Position numbers and translations under genes: made by a program
The notes under the pieces: model-generated
What the model was told of the DNA's origin: nothing
The model's input: the letters and a program-made list of their open reading frames with translations, nothing else
The model's database searches: none
DNA from: JBMNRY01 sp050944915
GTDB taxonomy: Bacteria > Bacillota > Limnochordia > JAAZLZ01
Reading direction: 5' to 3'
Length of the DNA stretch: 20,454 nt
Assembly: GCA_050944915.1 (NCBI GenBank)
Contig: JBMNRY010000028.1
Location: 1 to 20,454 of the forward strand
Shown: positions 1 to 7,349 of the stretch, piece by piece
Position numbering within the stretch: position 1 is the stretch's first letter
Layout: each line of letters starts with the position of its first letter

Positions 1-419
<419 letters not shown>

Positions 420-430
420 GGGTGCCCTCC

Positions 431-784
431 TTACTCCTCCATCAACTCCATCAGCCCTTGGCCGATCTGGGCCAACTCCGGCTCCTTCAATTCTTGCGCC
501 AGTTGATCAAGCCGGTCGGCCAGTTGGGCTACTAGCTCCCTCTGCCGTCGGTACTTAGCTACCAATCCCAAAGACTGTTCCAAATCCAGCAGGGTCTTTT
601 GGCCCCGTCGTAACAGATCGTGGACTCCCTGGCGGCTGATGTCTAAGTGCTCGGCGATTTCCCCCAGGGATAAATCCTGGTGGTAGTAGAGAATGAAGAT
701 ATCCCGCTGACGGGGGGTGAGCAGCTGCCCGTAAAAGTCATAGAGGAGATTCATCGCAATATTCTTGGCCGGTCCATGTTCCAT
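431..784 (-). CDS. ylxM: YlxM/p13-family helix-turn-helix protein, SRP-associated
   Basis: Small DNA-binding-like protein of the UPF0122 family, routinely encoded just before ffh in Firmicutes; in streptococci it is reported to modulate SRP GTPase activity. The visible core is DFYGQLLTPRQRDIFILYY, then a sigma-70 region 4-like helix-turn-helix (LSLGEIAEHLDISRQGVHDLLRR), then a charged helical tail. I prefer the ATG at 782-784 because GGAG lies 9 bases upstream and the length (117 aa) suits the family. An in-frame TTG at 800-802 would add six residues, but it lies only about 15 bases from the predicted transcription start (~817) and has a poor ribosome site. The stop codon lies 11 bases before the ffh start. 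Confidence 0.93.
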   Translation of the reverse strand: MEHGPAKNIAMNLLYDFYGQLLTPRQRDIFILYYHQDLSLGEIAEHLDISRQGVHDLLRRGQKTLLDLEQSLGLVAKYRRQRELVAQLADRLDQLAQELKEPELAQIGQGLMELMEE

Positions 785-823
785 GCTTTTTAGCTCCGTC
801 AAGTATTAAGCCTTTACACCAGT

Positions 824-852
824 AGTATAGTGAAAGGGAGAACCCTTGTCAA
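824..852 (-). promoter_or_regulatory. Sigma-A promoter for ylxM-ffh
   Basis: On the minus strand a perfect -35 TTGACA (847-852) is followed by a 17-base spacer and -10 TATACT (824-829). The predicted start is near 817, just ahead of ylxM. The -35 box overlaps the ftsY stop codon (AGT TGA CA), so the promoter is embedded in the end of the upstream gene. It allows ylxM-ffh to be expressed apart from smc-ftsY. Confidence 0.85.
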
Positions 853-1838
853 CTATTTTCGGCGAAAATAGCTTCGACAAAAGAATCGGGTTCGAAATCC
901 CGCAGATCATCGATACCTTCCCCGATACCGATGAGTTTAACCGGCAATTCTAACTCGGCGGCGATGGCCAAGACGATGCCTCCCTTAGCGGTGCCATCGA
1001 GCTTGGTCAAAACTACCCCGGACAGATCGACGGCTTCCTTGAACCTTTTCGCTTGGGAGATGGCGTTCTGACCTGTGGTGCCATCGACAACCAACAGAGT
1101 CTCCTGGGGTTTATTCCCTAAAGATCTTTCCAGGACCCGTTCGATCTTACTTAATTCCGCCATGAGATTGACCTTGGTCTGCAATCTTCCTGCCGTATCG
1201 ATGAGCAAATAGTCGGCTCCCCTTGCCTTGGCAGCTTCGGCAGCATCATAGGCCACCGCGGCAGGATCGGCACCGGCTTGGTGCTTGATCAAATCGGCCC
1301 CACTGCGTTCCGACCATGTCGTTAGCTGTTCGATGGCCGCGGCCCGGAAGGTATCAGCGGCTCCCAAGAGGACCTTCTTCCCTTCCCGCTGGAGACGGGC
1401 CGCCAGTTTACCGCAGGTGGTAGTCTTGCCCGAACCGTTAACACCCACCAGTAGGTAGGTGGTCAGGCCATCGCCGTGGGCTAAAGGTTGGTAATTCTCC
1501 CGGAGAATTTCCTTCATGCGCCCCATCAGCAAAGGCTGAATCTGTTGGGGGTCGGTAATCCGTTCCCGTTGGCACTCTTCCCGGAGCCAATCGATGAGCT
1601 CCATGGTGGTTTCGATCCCCACGTCGGCTTGGATGAGGATTTCTTCCAGTTCTTCCAACAGATCCTCATCGATTTTCGTATAACGACCGAGGACCCCTCC
1701 GATGGAGCCGGTCAAGGCATCCCTGGTCTTTTGCAAGCCTGTTCTTAACTTCTGGAACAGGGATGGGGAGGCCGTTTCCCTTTCCCCTTCAGTTTTCCGT
1801 TCTTCCTGGCCCTGGGGCCAAAATTTCTTCCAAATCAT
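849..1838 (-). CDS. ftsY: SRP receptor GTPase FtsY
   Basis: Membrane-associated receptor that pairs with Ffh-GTP and passes ribosome-nascent chain complexes to SecYEG. It has 329 residues. A short charged N-terminus (no long acidic A domain) precedes the N domain (about 30-120). The G domain carries the P-loop GVNGSGKTTT (~132-141), DTFRAAA in the insertion-box region, DTAGR and TKLDGTAKGG, and ends with the usual GIGEGIDDLRDF motif. The ATG follows AGGAGG by 6 bases. The smc stop lies 19 bases upstream, so smc-ftsY form one transcription unit. The 3' end carries the -35 element of the ylxM-ffh promoter. All key residues are present and the gene looks intact. Confidence 0.98.
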   Translation of the reverse strand: MIWKKFWPQGQEERKTEGERETASPSLFQKLRTGLQKTRDALTGSIGGVLGRYTKIDEDLLEELEEILIQADVGIETTMELIDWLREECQRERITDPQQIQPLLMGRMKEILRENYQPLAHGDGLTTYLLVGVNGSGKTTTCGKLAARLQREGKKVLLGAADTFRAAAIEQLTTWSERSGADLIKHQAGADPAAVAYDAAEAAKARGADYLLIDTAGRLQTKVNLMAELSKIERVLERSLGNKPQETLLVVDGTTGQNAISQAKRFKEAVDLSGVVLTKLDGTAKGGIVLAIAAELELPVKLIGIGEGIDDLRDFEPDSFVEAIFAENS

Positions 1839-1857
1839 CGGTTTCCTCCTTACTTAC

Positions 1858-4800
1858 TCAGCCCACCTTATCGGCGAGGCGCAAAGAAATCAGCTGGGAG
1901 ACGCCCCTGGGATCGATGGTGACCCCTAAGAGATTATCGGCGGCTTCCATGACCCGGGGGCGATGGGTGATGACGATAATTTGCAGCAAATGGACGAACT
2001 CCTTCAAGACAGCCACATATTTATCCAAGTTGGCCTCATCGAGGGCCGCATCAATTTCATCCAATAGGCAAAAGGGACTGGGCCGCTCTTTAATAATGGC
2101 AAAGATGAGGGCGATAGCCGTCAGGGCCCTTTCCCCTCCCGATAAGAGGGCGAGGCTTTGGTTCTTTTTGCCCGGGGGACGGGCCACAATTTCGATGCCG
2201 CTTTCCAAGGGCATTTCCGGGTCTACTAGGATTAGCTCTGCGGTACCACCATCGAAAAGCTGTCGGAATAGGGCCCGGAAGTGCTTTTGTACTTGGGTGA
2301 AGGTTTCCAAAAATCGCCTCTTGGAGTCTCGATCGATGGCTCCGATAAGCCTGAGGAGCTTTTCCCGGGCCTCTTTTAAATCGGCCACCTGTTTGCTTAA
2401 GAAACGGCATTTTTCCTCCAACTCTTCCGCTTCTTGAATGGTCTGGGGATCCGTTGGACCCAAGAGGGCCAACTCCTCTTCCAGCTTTCTGATCTCGGCG
2501 GCCAACTCCTGGGGCGGGCGCTGGGGTTTGGGGAGATTCCCTTCGTCCATCCCCAGCTCTTGGAGTTTTGCTAGCTCCGCTTCCCGCTGCCAACCTTGCC
2601 GCTCCCTGGCTAACCGACAGTTATTATACGCTTTCCCCAGGGAATTTACTTCTTCTGTCAAAGTAGCCACTACCCGGTGGCTTTCTCCTTCCCTTTCCTT
2701 AGCCACCGCCAGACTAGCTTCCCTGGCCTCGATTTGGGCCGCCCACCGGGCTTGTCCTTCCCGATGGTGGACTAGCTGGTCTTTAGCTTCTTGAAGGGCA
2801 GCTGCCAATTCCAGCCGCCGTTTTTGATGCTCTTTGCCCGCCGCTGCGTCCCCTTCTAACTCCTTTTCTAAGACCGCCAGGGCAGCCATAGTCTCCTTAA
2901 CTTGGCCTTCCAGGCGCTCCTGCATCCCTTTGGCTTCAGCTAAAGCTATTTCTGCTTCCCGCCAATGGGCTTCGCCGGTCTGGGAATTCGCTTCTAGATC
3001 TTGGACCTGGCGTCCCAAGGAACTAATTTCTTCCTCCAGTTTTAAGCGCTGGTTCTTTGTCCTCTCCCCTTGGCTAGTGAGCTCTTCTAAACGGGAGGCC
3101 ATTTCCGCCAAGTGGCGGGTTAATTCCCCTTGCCAAGCTTCTGCAGCCTCTATTTCCCCCTTCAAACGCCCCAGGGTCCTCCGCTGGTTTTCCACATCTT
3201 TAGCTAAAGCTGCCTCCTCCAGGGCTAGGTCATGTTGGGCCTTCTCTAGGCCGGCTATTTCTTGGGCCACTTGCTCCCTTTGTTTTCGACAGTCCAGTAG
3301 CTGACGCTGCTTATCGTCCGAGGCTCCTTTCAGTTTACCTAAGGCAGCTTCCACCTCCTGCAGGGCTCCTTTGCGGAGTAGCAAGGGGCTTTCCCCTTGG
3401 GAGGTCTGGCTGCCGCCGGTGATGGCTCCGCCGGGGGTGATGTAGTCCCCATCGAGGGTGATAATTCGCTGGAATCCCCGTAGGTGTCTAGCCAGACCCG
3501 TAGCCGCCGTCAAATCGACGGTAATGATACAGCGTCCTAGGAGGTAGTCGATGGCCGGCCGGAATCGATCTTCGTATTCGATCAAGTCTGCCGCGATGCC
3601 GACCACTCCCGGCTCCTTTAAGTACTTTTGATCCCGGTCTGATACCCTACTAGCTCTAAGGGCATCGAGGGGCAAAAAGGTAGCCCGGCCGGCCCGTCGC
3701 TTCTTTAACTCTTCGATGATCTGTTGGGCTGTTCTTTGATCCGCGGTGATGAGATTTTGCAGGGCTGATCCTAAGGCGGTGGAAATGGCCCGTTGATAGT
3801 GTTGAGGGACATCGATGACTTCCACTACGGCACCCAACAGCCCGGGCCATTTTCCCCGGTTTTGCAAGACGTATTTACTGCCTTGGAAATAGCCGTGGTA
3901 GGAGGCTTCCAATTCTTCTAGGGTGCGGCGGCGCCCTTGGAGATCCTGTAACTGGCGTTGGATATGGGCCAGTTGCCCCTGGATTTGTTCCTCCCTTAGT
4001 AGGAGTTCCTCCCTGGTTTCTAGGAGCCCCTTGATCCTATCCCCGAGGTTTGCCCCTTGGACCTTAAGATCTTGGAGTCTGCTTTCCCCTTTCTCCAGGG
4101 TGCCTTGGACAGCTTCGGCTTCCCGTTCTTTCTCGCCTATCTCAGCAGTTACTTCCCTCAACTGGCGAGCGATCCGCTCCCGTTCCCCCTGGAGATGGCT
4201 CAAGCTGTTATTCAGCTGGGTTTCCCGTTGTAAAGTATCTAAAAGATCAGTCCGCTTATTCTCCAGCCGGGTGCGGGCGGCCATCCATTGGCCCCTGATC
4301 CCTTCTCCTTTGGCCCGCTCCTCCTCGACCCGCCTTTGGGCGGCCAAGACTTCTTCCACGGCCCCTTGTAATCCTTCCCTTTGGTCCTCCAGCTGGTCTT
4401 GGAGTTGGGTCAGTCTTTGCTGACGCTGGGCCTTTTGACGCTCTAGATCTGCCTCTTGGGTCTCGAGCAAGGCCAGTTTTTCCTCCAGGAGCTGGATCTG
4501 ATTTTGCCAACGGCCAATTTCCTCCCGCTCCCGGGAGAAATTCTCCCGCAGTTCCTGGAGCTGTTGGCTCACTTCTGCCATCTGAGCTTGCTGCTGGGCC
4601 AAGACTTCTTGGGCTTGGGCTAGATCCCTTTCCGCGGCAGCCAGCTGCCTTTGGGCTTCCCTCTCCTTCTCTAAGGCGTCTAGAAAACGCCGTTGACTTT
4701 CTTGGTAACACCAGCTGGCATATTGACGGCGGTGTTCCCCCAGGCGTTCTTGGAGTTCTAAAGCCCTGCCGGCCCGCTGGGCCCGTTCCTTTAAGGGTTC

Positions 4801-5406
4801 CAGTCCTTCCCGCAGTTGGGCCAGTAAAGCTTCGATATGGATGAGGTCTTCGTTTGTTTGATCGAGTTTCGTCTGGGTTTGTTGCCTTTTCAGCTTATAT
4901 TTATTAATACCCGCGGCTTCATCGAGGAGGACCCGCCTCTCTTTGGGATTGGCGCTGAGGATGCTATCCAGCTGGCCTTGGCCGATGAGGGCATAGGGTG
5001 AGCGCCCTAATCCCGTATCAAGAAAGAGATCCTGGATATCTTTCAGGCGGCAGGGTATCTTGTTGATGGCAAACTCACTTTCTCCCGAGCGAAAAAGTTT
5101 ACGGGTAATGGTGACTTCCGAATAATCTAAAGGCAGGCTGCCCTGACAATTGTCGAGGGTCAAAGATATTTCCGCAAAACCTAGGGGCCGTTTATGGTCG
5201 GTACCGTTGAAGATAATATCTTCCATCCGTCGACCCCGCAGGTTGCGGGCGCTTTGTTCCCCTAAAACCCAACGGATGGCGTCGGAAATATTGCTCTTAC
5301 CACAGCCATTAGGGCCCATAATGGCGCTTAAGCCGGGGCTAAAGACGAGTTTGGTCCGTTCAGCGAAGGATTTGAAACCGAAGAGATCTAGCTGTTTAAG
5401 ATACAT
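1858..5406 (-). CDS. smc: Chromosome segregation protein SMC
   Basis: ATPase subunit of the bacterial condensin (with ScpA/ScpB), which compacts and segregates the chromosome. Its 1182 residues match the family size. The N-terminal head has Walker A GPNGCGKS at residues 31-38 and a Q-loop region LIGQGQLDSIL near 140-150. A long Glu/Gln/Arg-rich coiled coil runs to about 510. The hinge, about 520-680, begins GLLGAVVEVIDV and includes the glycine-rich GDYITPGGAITGGS. A second coiled coil leads to the C-terminal head with signature LSGGERALTAIAL and Walker B FCLLDEIDAALDEAN. The ATG has GGAGG 6 bases upstream. A terminator at 5444-5471 insulates it from the sigma gene upstream, so it should have its own promoter, which I could not place with confidence. 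Intact. Confidence 0.98.
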   Translation of the reverse strand: MYLKQLDLFGFKSFAERTKLVFSPGLSAIMGPNGCGKSNISDAIRWVLGEQSARNLRGRRMEDIIFNGTDHKRPLGFAEISLTLDNCQGSLPLDYSEVTITRKLFRSGESEFAINKIPCRLKDIQDLFLDTGLGRSPYALIGQGQLDSILSANPKERRVLLDEAAGINKYKLKRQQTQTKLDQTNEDLIHIEALLAQLREGLEPLKERAQRAGRALELQERLGEHRRQYASWCYQESQRRFLDALEKEREAQRQLAAAERDLAQAQEVLAQQQAQMAEVSQQLQELRENFSREREEIGRWQNQIQLLEEKLALLETQEADLERQKAQRQQRLTQLQDQLEDQREGLQGAVEEVLAAQRRVEEERAKGEGIRGQWMAARTRLENKRTDLLDTLQRETQLNNSLSHLQGERERIARQLREVTAEIGEKEREAEAVQGTLEKGESRLQDLKVQGANLGDRIKGLLETREELLLREEQIQGQLAHIQRQLQDLQGRRRTLEELEASYHGYFQGSKYVLQNRGKWPGLLGAVVEVIDVPQHYQRAISTALGSALQNLITADQRTAQQIIEELKKRRAGRATFLPLDALRASRVSDRDQKYLKEPGVVGIAADLIEYEDRFRPAIDYLLGRCIITVDLTAATGLARHLRGFQRIITLDGDYITPGGAITGGSQTSQGESPLLLRKGALQEVEAALGKLKGASDDKQRQLLDCRKQREQVAQEIAGLEKAQHDLALEEAALAKDVENQRRTLGRLKGEIEAAEAWQGELTRHLAEMASRLEELTSQGERTKNQRLKLEEEISSLGRQVQDLEANSQTGEAHWREAEIALAEAKGMQERLEGQVKETMAALAVLEKELEGDAAAGKEHQKRRLELAAALQEAKDQLVHHREGQARWAAQIEAREASLAVAKEREGESHRVVATLTEEVNSLGKAYNNCRLARERQGWQREAELAKLQELGMDEGNLPKPQRPPQELAAEIRKLEEELALLGPTDPQTIQEAEELEEKCRFLSKQVADLKEAREKLLRLIGAIDRDSKRRFLETFTQVQKHFRALFRQLFDGGTAELILVDPEMPLESGIEIVARPPGKKNQSLALLSGGERALTAIALIFAIIKERPSPFCLLDEIDAALDEANLDKYVAVLKEFVHLLQIIVITHRPRVMEAADNLLGVTIDPRGVSQLISLRLADKVG

Positions 5407-5443
5407 ATTACCCCTCCGTTGTCTTCCCCCGCTATTTTAACAT

Positions 5444-5471
5444 AAAAAGGCCCCAGTTAGGTACTGGGGCC
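5444..5471 (-). terminator. Intrinsic terminator of the sigma-factor gene
   Basis: On the minus strand a perfect 9-bp stem (GGCCCCAGT / ACTGGGGCC) with a 5-base loop is followed by TTTTT. It starts 15 bases past the sigma gene stop and lies 38 bases before the smc start, so it separates the two transcription units. Confidence 0.88.
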
Positions 5472-5486
5472 AGGGCTAGAATTTCT

Positions 5487-6185
5487 CTAACTACTGAATT
5501 TTAGATCCAGATAGAGATCTTCCCGTTTGCGGACCTTCCCCGGCAATCCGGGATGGAGCAGGGAGCCGTATTCCTTTAGGAGGCGGCGGAGTTTCAATTT
5601 CACCCGGGTACGGGCATTGTCCACAACTTTGCCGTTGACACCGATTTGTTCCTCGATTTCCCGGCTGGTATAACCTTGTAAAAGGAGGATGATCACCGTA
5701 TATTCCAACAGGGATAGATGGTTTTTGAGGACCTTATTTAGTTTTTGGTTGATCAGCTTCTGCTCGATTAGATCCTCCGGTCCCGTTGATCCTTTGACTT
5801 GATCGAAAACGGTCCTGGTTTCATCATTGTTGACGAAGCTGTGGAGGGAGAGGGCGCTGTTGAGGGCCTTATGTTTGTTGCTATTGGAGTGTTTAATGAC
5901 ATTGTAGATCTTGCGGATGATACAAATATAGGCGAAGGAGCTGAATTTAACCTCATAACATTCCGGTCGATATTCCTCAATGGCACTCAAAAGACCAATC
6001 AGACCCTCTTGCATTAGATCTTCGAAATCTAGAAACGAAGCATAGTGACTACTAACGATATGTTTAACCATCGGTATGTATTTGGTCACTAACTTTTCCT
6101 TGGCCTCAGGATCGCCCCGCCGAATTGCGGACAAAAGCTGCATATCGAGGGCTTGATTGTCTGTTTTCACACGATGCCACCCCAC
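5487..6185 (-). CDS. SigH-type (Spo0H-like) RNA polymerase sigma factor
   Basis: Sigma-70 family factor most like the sporulation/transition-state factor SigH by eye. Region 2 is seen in LVTKYIPMVKHIV and DFEDLMQEGLIGLLSAIEEY, followed by FSSFAYICIIRKIYNVIK. The NKHKALNSALSL stretch resembles the linker of Bacillus SigH. Region 4.2 has the helix-turn-helix GYTSREIEEQIGVNGKVVDNA, close to the SigH pattern KSIDNALQRVKRKL. Length is 232 aa. The start is uncertain: GTG at 6183-6185 is used here although its purine-rich AGGAA lies too close; an in-frame GTG at 6168-6170 has GGGGTGG just upstream and may be the true start. The gene is flanked by terminators on both sides, so it is probably monocistronic. 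It may be a paralogue of the main sigH, which normally lies elsewhere (near rpmG-secE). No confident promoter was found in 6186-6252. Confidence 0.85.
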   Translation of the reverse strand: MGWHRVKTDNQALDMQLLSAIRRGDPEAKEKLVTKYIPMVKHIVSSHYASFLDFEDLMQEGLIGLLSAIEEYRPECYEVKFSSFAYICIIRKIYNVIKHSNSNKHKALNSALSLHSFVNNDETRTVFDQVKGSTGPEDLIEQKLINQKLNKVLKNHLSLLEYTVIILLLQGYTSREIEEQIGVNGKVVDNARTRVKLKLRRLLKEYGSLLHPGLPGKVRKREDLYLDLKFSS

Positions 6186-6252
6186 TTCCTGCCTATTTGT
6201 AGCATATATATTGCTTGTCTAAGAAAAATATGCCCAAAGAAGCAGGAAGTGG
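6182..6252. repeat. 11-bp inverted repeat flanking the sigma-gene leader
   Basis: CCACTTCCTGC at 6182-6192 and its exact complement GCAGGAAGTGG at 6242-6252 are separated by 49 AT-rich bases. On the minus-strand transcript the downstream arm holds the AGGAAG ribosome-site-like sequence and the GTG at 6183-6185, so pairing of the arms would hide the start region. Confidence 0.6.
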
Positions 6253-6284
6253 AAAAAATAAACCCCTTCCCAACCGGAAGGGGT
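6253..6284 (-). terminator. Intrinsic terminator of spoVS
   Basis: On the minus strand a 9-bp stem (ACCCCTTCC / GGAAGGGGT) with a 5-base loop is followed by TTATTTTTT. It begins 12 bases after the spoVS stop codon and precedes the sigma gene. Confidence 0.88.
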
Positions 6285-6295
6285 GAGGGCGAGGC

Positions 6296-6562
6296 TTAGC
6301 GGGATTCCACTAAGAATCGAATCGCTGTCTTTTCCCGACCATCGATAGTTGTCTCCACAAAAGAAGGAATCAAAACGAGATTTAGTCCATTGGGGGCTAC
6401 AAACCCTCGGCCAATGGCCACGGCTTTTACTGCTTGGTTAACCGCACCGGCACCGACGGCTTGGATTTCCACAACCCCCCTTTCCCTGATGATACCTGCC
6501 AGGGCTCCGGCGACCGACTTTGGTTTCGATTGGGCTGAAACTTTGAGCATTTGTATTTCCAT
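6296..6562 (-). CDS. spoVS: Stage V sporulation protein S (SpoVS)
   Basis: Small Alba-fold-like protein; in Bacillus it is needed for efficient spore coat assembly and affects septation during sporulation. The 88 residues match the family almost end to end: MEIQMLKVSAQSKPKSVAGA, ERGVVEIQAVGAGAVNQAVK, AIGRGFVAPNGLNL and a C-terminal IDGREKTAIRFLVE. The ATG has a GAGGGGGAG ribosome site 6-8 bases upstream. A strong terminator follows. Bacillus spoVS is transcribed by sigma-H, and a possible sigma-H-type promoter lies about 50 bases upstream here (6613-6639), with a SigH-like gene as the next gene downstream. SpoVS-like proteins also occur outside spore formers, but this copy is very close to the sporulation type. 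Confidence 0.96.
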   Translation of the reverse strand: MEIQMLKVSAQSKPKSVAGALAGIIRERGVVEIQAVGAGAVNQAVKAVAIGRGFVAPNGLNLVLIPSFVETTIDGREKTAIRFLVESR

Positions 6563-6612
6563 GTTCGCTCCCCCTCTGCTTGATCCACCGTTTCATCTTT
6601 GATTACTCTTCT

Positions 6613-6639
6613 ATTTCCCTTAATTGATAGAAAACTCCT
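6613..6639 (-). promoter_or_regulatory. Possible sigma-H-type promoter of spoVS
   Basis: On the minus strand AGGAGTT (6633-6639) matches the sigma-H -35 consensus AGGANNT. After 14 bases comes GGAAAT (6613-6618), an imperfect match to the HGAAT -10. Its placement about 50 bases before the spoVS ATG is suitable. A second AGGANNT (AGGAATT) lies just upstream with a poorer -10. The assignment rests on short motifs. Confidence 0.35.
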
Positions 6640-6676
6640 GCAATAGAAAAAATTCCTTCTTTTAATTACAGGAAAG

Positions 6677-6688
6677 GGGTAATTACCC
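6677..6688. promoter_or_regulatory. Perfect 12-bp palindrome, candidate operator between spoVS and the divergent regulator
   Basis: GGGTAATTACCC is an exact palindrome in the 226-base divergent region. A further half site GGGTAA occurs at 6709-6714, 32 bases downstream (about three helical turns). It lies upstream of both genes, where a repressor could act on either. The likely ligand is the regulator encoded at 6789-7349, by location only. Confidence 0.45.
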
Positions 6689-6788
6689 GAGCTAAGTTTA
6701 CATAAGGCGGGTAAAGGTATTCTTTTGCCCCTTCCTTAATCCTTTTTGTAATCAGAAGCAGTGTTTCGCAGATTCGGAAGGGAGTTTT

Positions 6789-7349
6789 ATGGATAATTTA
6801 CAGAAGATGACCTATCTGATCAAGGAAAATCCTACCATCACCGCCCGCCAGTTGGCCACCGCCCTTGGATATGCCCAGGAGAAGTCGGTTTATTACTGGT
6901 TACGGAAAATGGGGTATAAGGGTCTGAGGGATTTTAAGGCGGACGTCTTGGCCCAACCATCAGGCCTGGAAAAAATCAGGGAAGGGACATCACCCTATTA
7001 TATCCAAGAACTGCCCATCCATGGACCCCTGGGAACTGCTTATGGTCGGGTTCCCCTGGTCGTTTTGGAAGGGGAATTAAGTCCCGAAAGTTTTGCCGTA
7101 ACGGTGACTACCGATGATTACGTGCCCCTGGTCGATGCCGATGATTTGCTGATCATCGATCCCGAAGCCCGTTGGGCCAGCGGCGACTTAGTCTTGCAAG
7201 CCCAAGGTGCCGACTATAAGTTGCGACGCTTATATACAACAGGGGATGGATATCTACTCATCCATCCCCTGAAAGAAAAGACATATCGGACGGTCCCCGA
7301 TAGGATAGGGATCCTAGGCAAAGTGGTTCGCCTAGTCCGTCGGTTCTAA
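6789..7349 (+). CDS. Winged-helix regulator with a LexA/S24-like C-terminal domain lacking the catalytic serine
   Basis: The 186-residue protein has an N-terminal helix-turn-helix (about 5-52; ITARQLATALGYAQEKSVYY, then WLRKMGYKGLRDFK). The C-terminal domain (about 90-186) looks like the LexA/UmuD/S24 fold: VDADDLLIIDP, GDLVLQAQG, YKLRRL, then GYLLIHPL and ILGKVVRLVRRF. In active S24 proteins the serine lies in a G-D-S-M-x-P motif; here the equivalent stretch is T-D-D-Y-V-P (108-113), so serine is replaced by Asp110, while the lysine (Lys144 in YKLRRL) is kept. It should bind DNA but probably cannot self-cleave. The ATG follows AAGGGAG by 4 bases. It is the only rightward gene in this half of the window; its stop codon overlaps that of rnc. 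Targets unknown; the nearby palindrome is a candidate. Confidence 0.75.
   Translation: MDNLQKMTYLIKENPTITARQLATALGYAQEKSVYYWLRKMGYKGLRDFKADVLAQPSGLEKIREGTSPYYIQELPIHGPLGTAYGRVPLVVLEGELSPESFAVTVTTDDYVPLVDADDLLIIDPEARWASGDLVLQAQGADYKLRRLYTTGDGYLLIHPLKEKTYRTVPDRIGILGKVVRLVRRF
7241..7270. repeat. 10-bp perfect hairpin inside the regulator gene, 3' of rnc
   Basis: AGGGGATGGA (7241-7250) and TCCATCCCCT (7261-7270) form a perfect 10-bp stem with a 10-base loop within the regulator's coding sequence. On the minus strand it lies 76 bases past the rnc stop. No U-run follows on either strand, so it is not a standard terminator; a 3' stabilising or processing structure of the rnc transcript is possible. 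Confidence 0.5.

Noticed and set aside
2834..3304. Rightward and alternate-frame open frames across smc
   Set aside because: Ser/Trp/Arg-rich translations with no domain, lying wholly inside the smc coiled-coil; shadows of GC-biased codons.
6186..6252. Candidate sigma-A promoter for the sigma gene (TAGACA with TACAAA)
   Set aside because: The spacer would be only 14 bases and the other hexamer pairings match poorly, so no promoter is called.
6696..6720. Candidate promoter for the rightward regulator (TTTACA with TATTCT)
   Set aside because: A 15-base spacer is too short, and at 17 bases the -10 is TTCTTT, a poor match.
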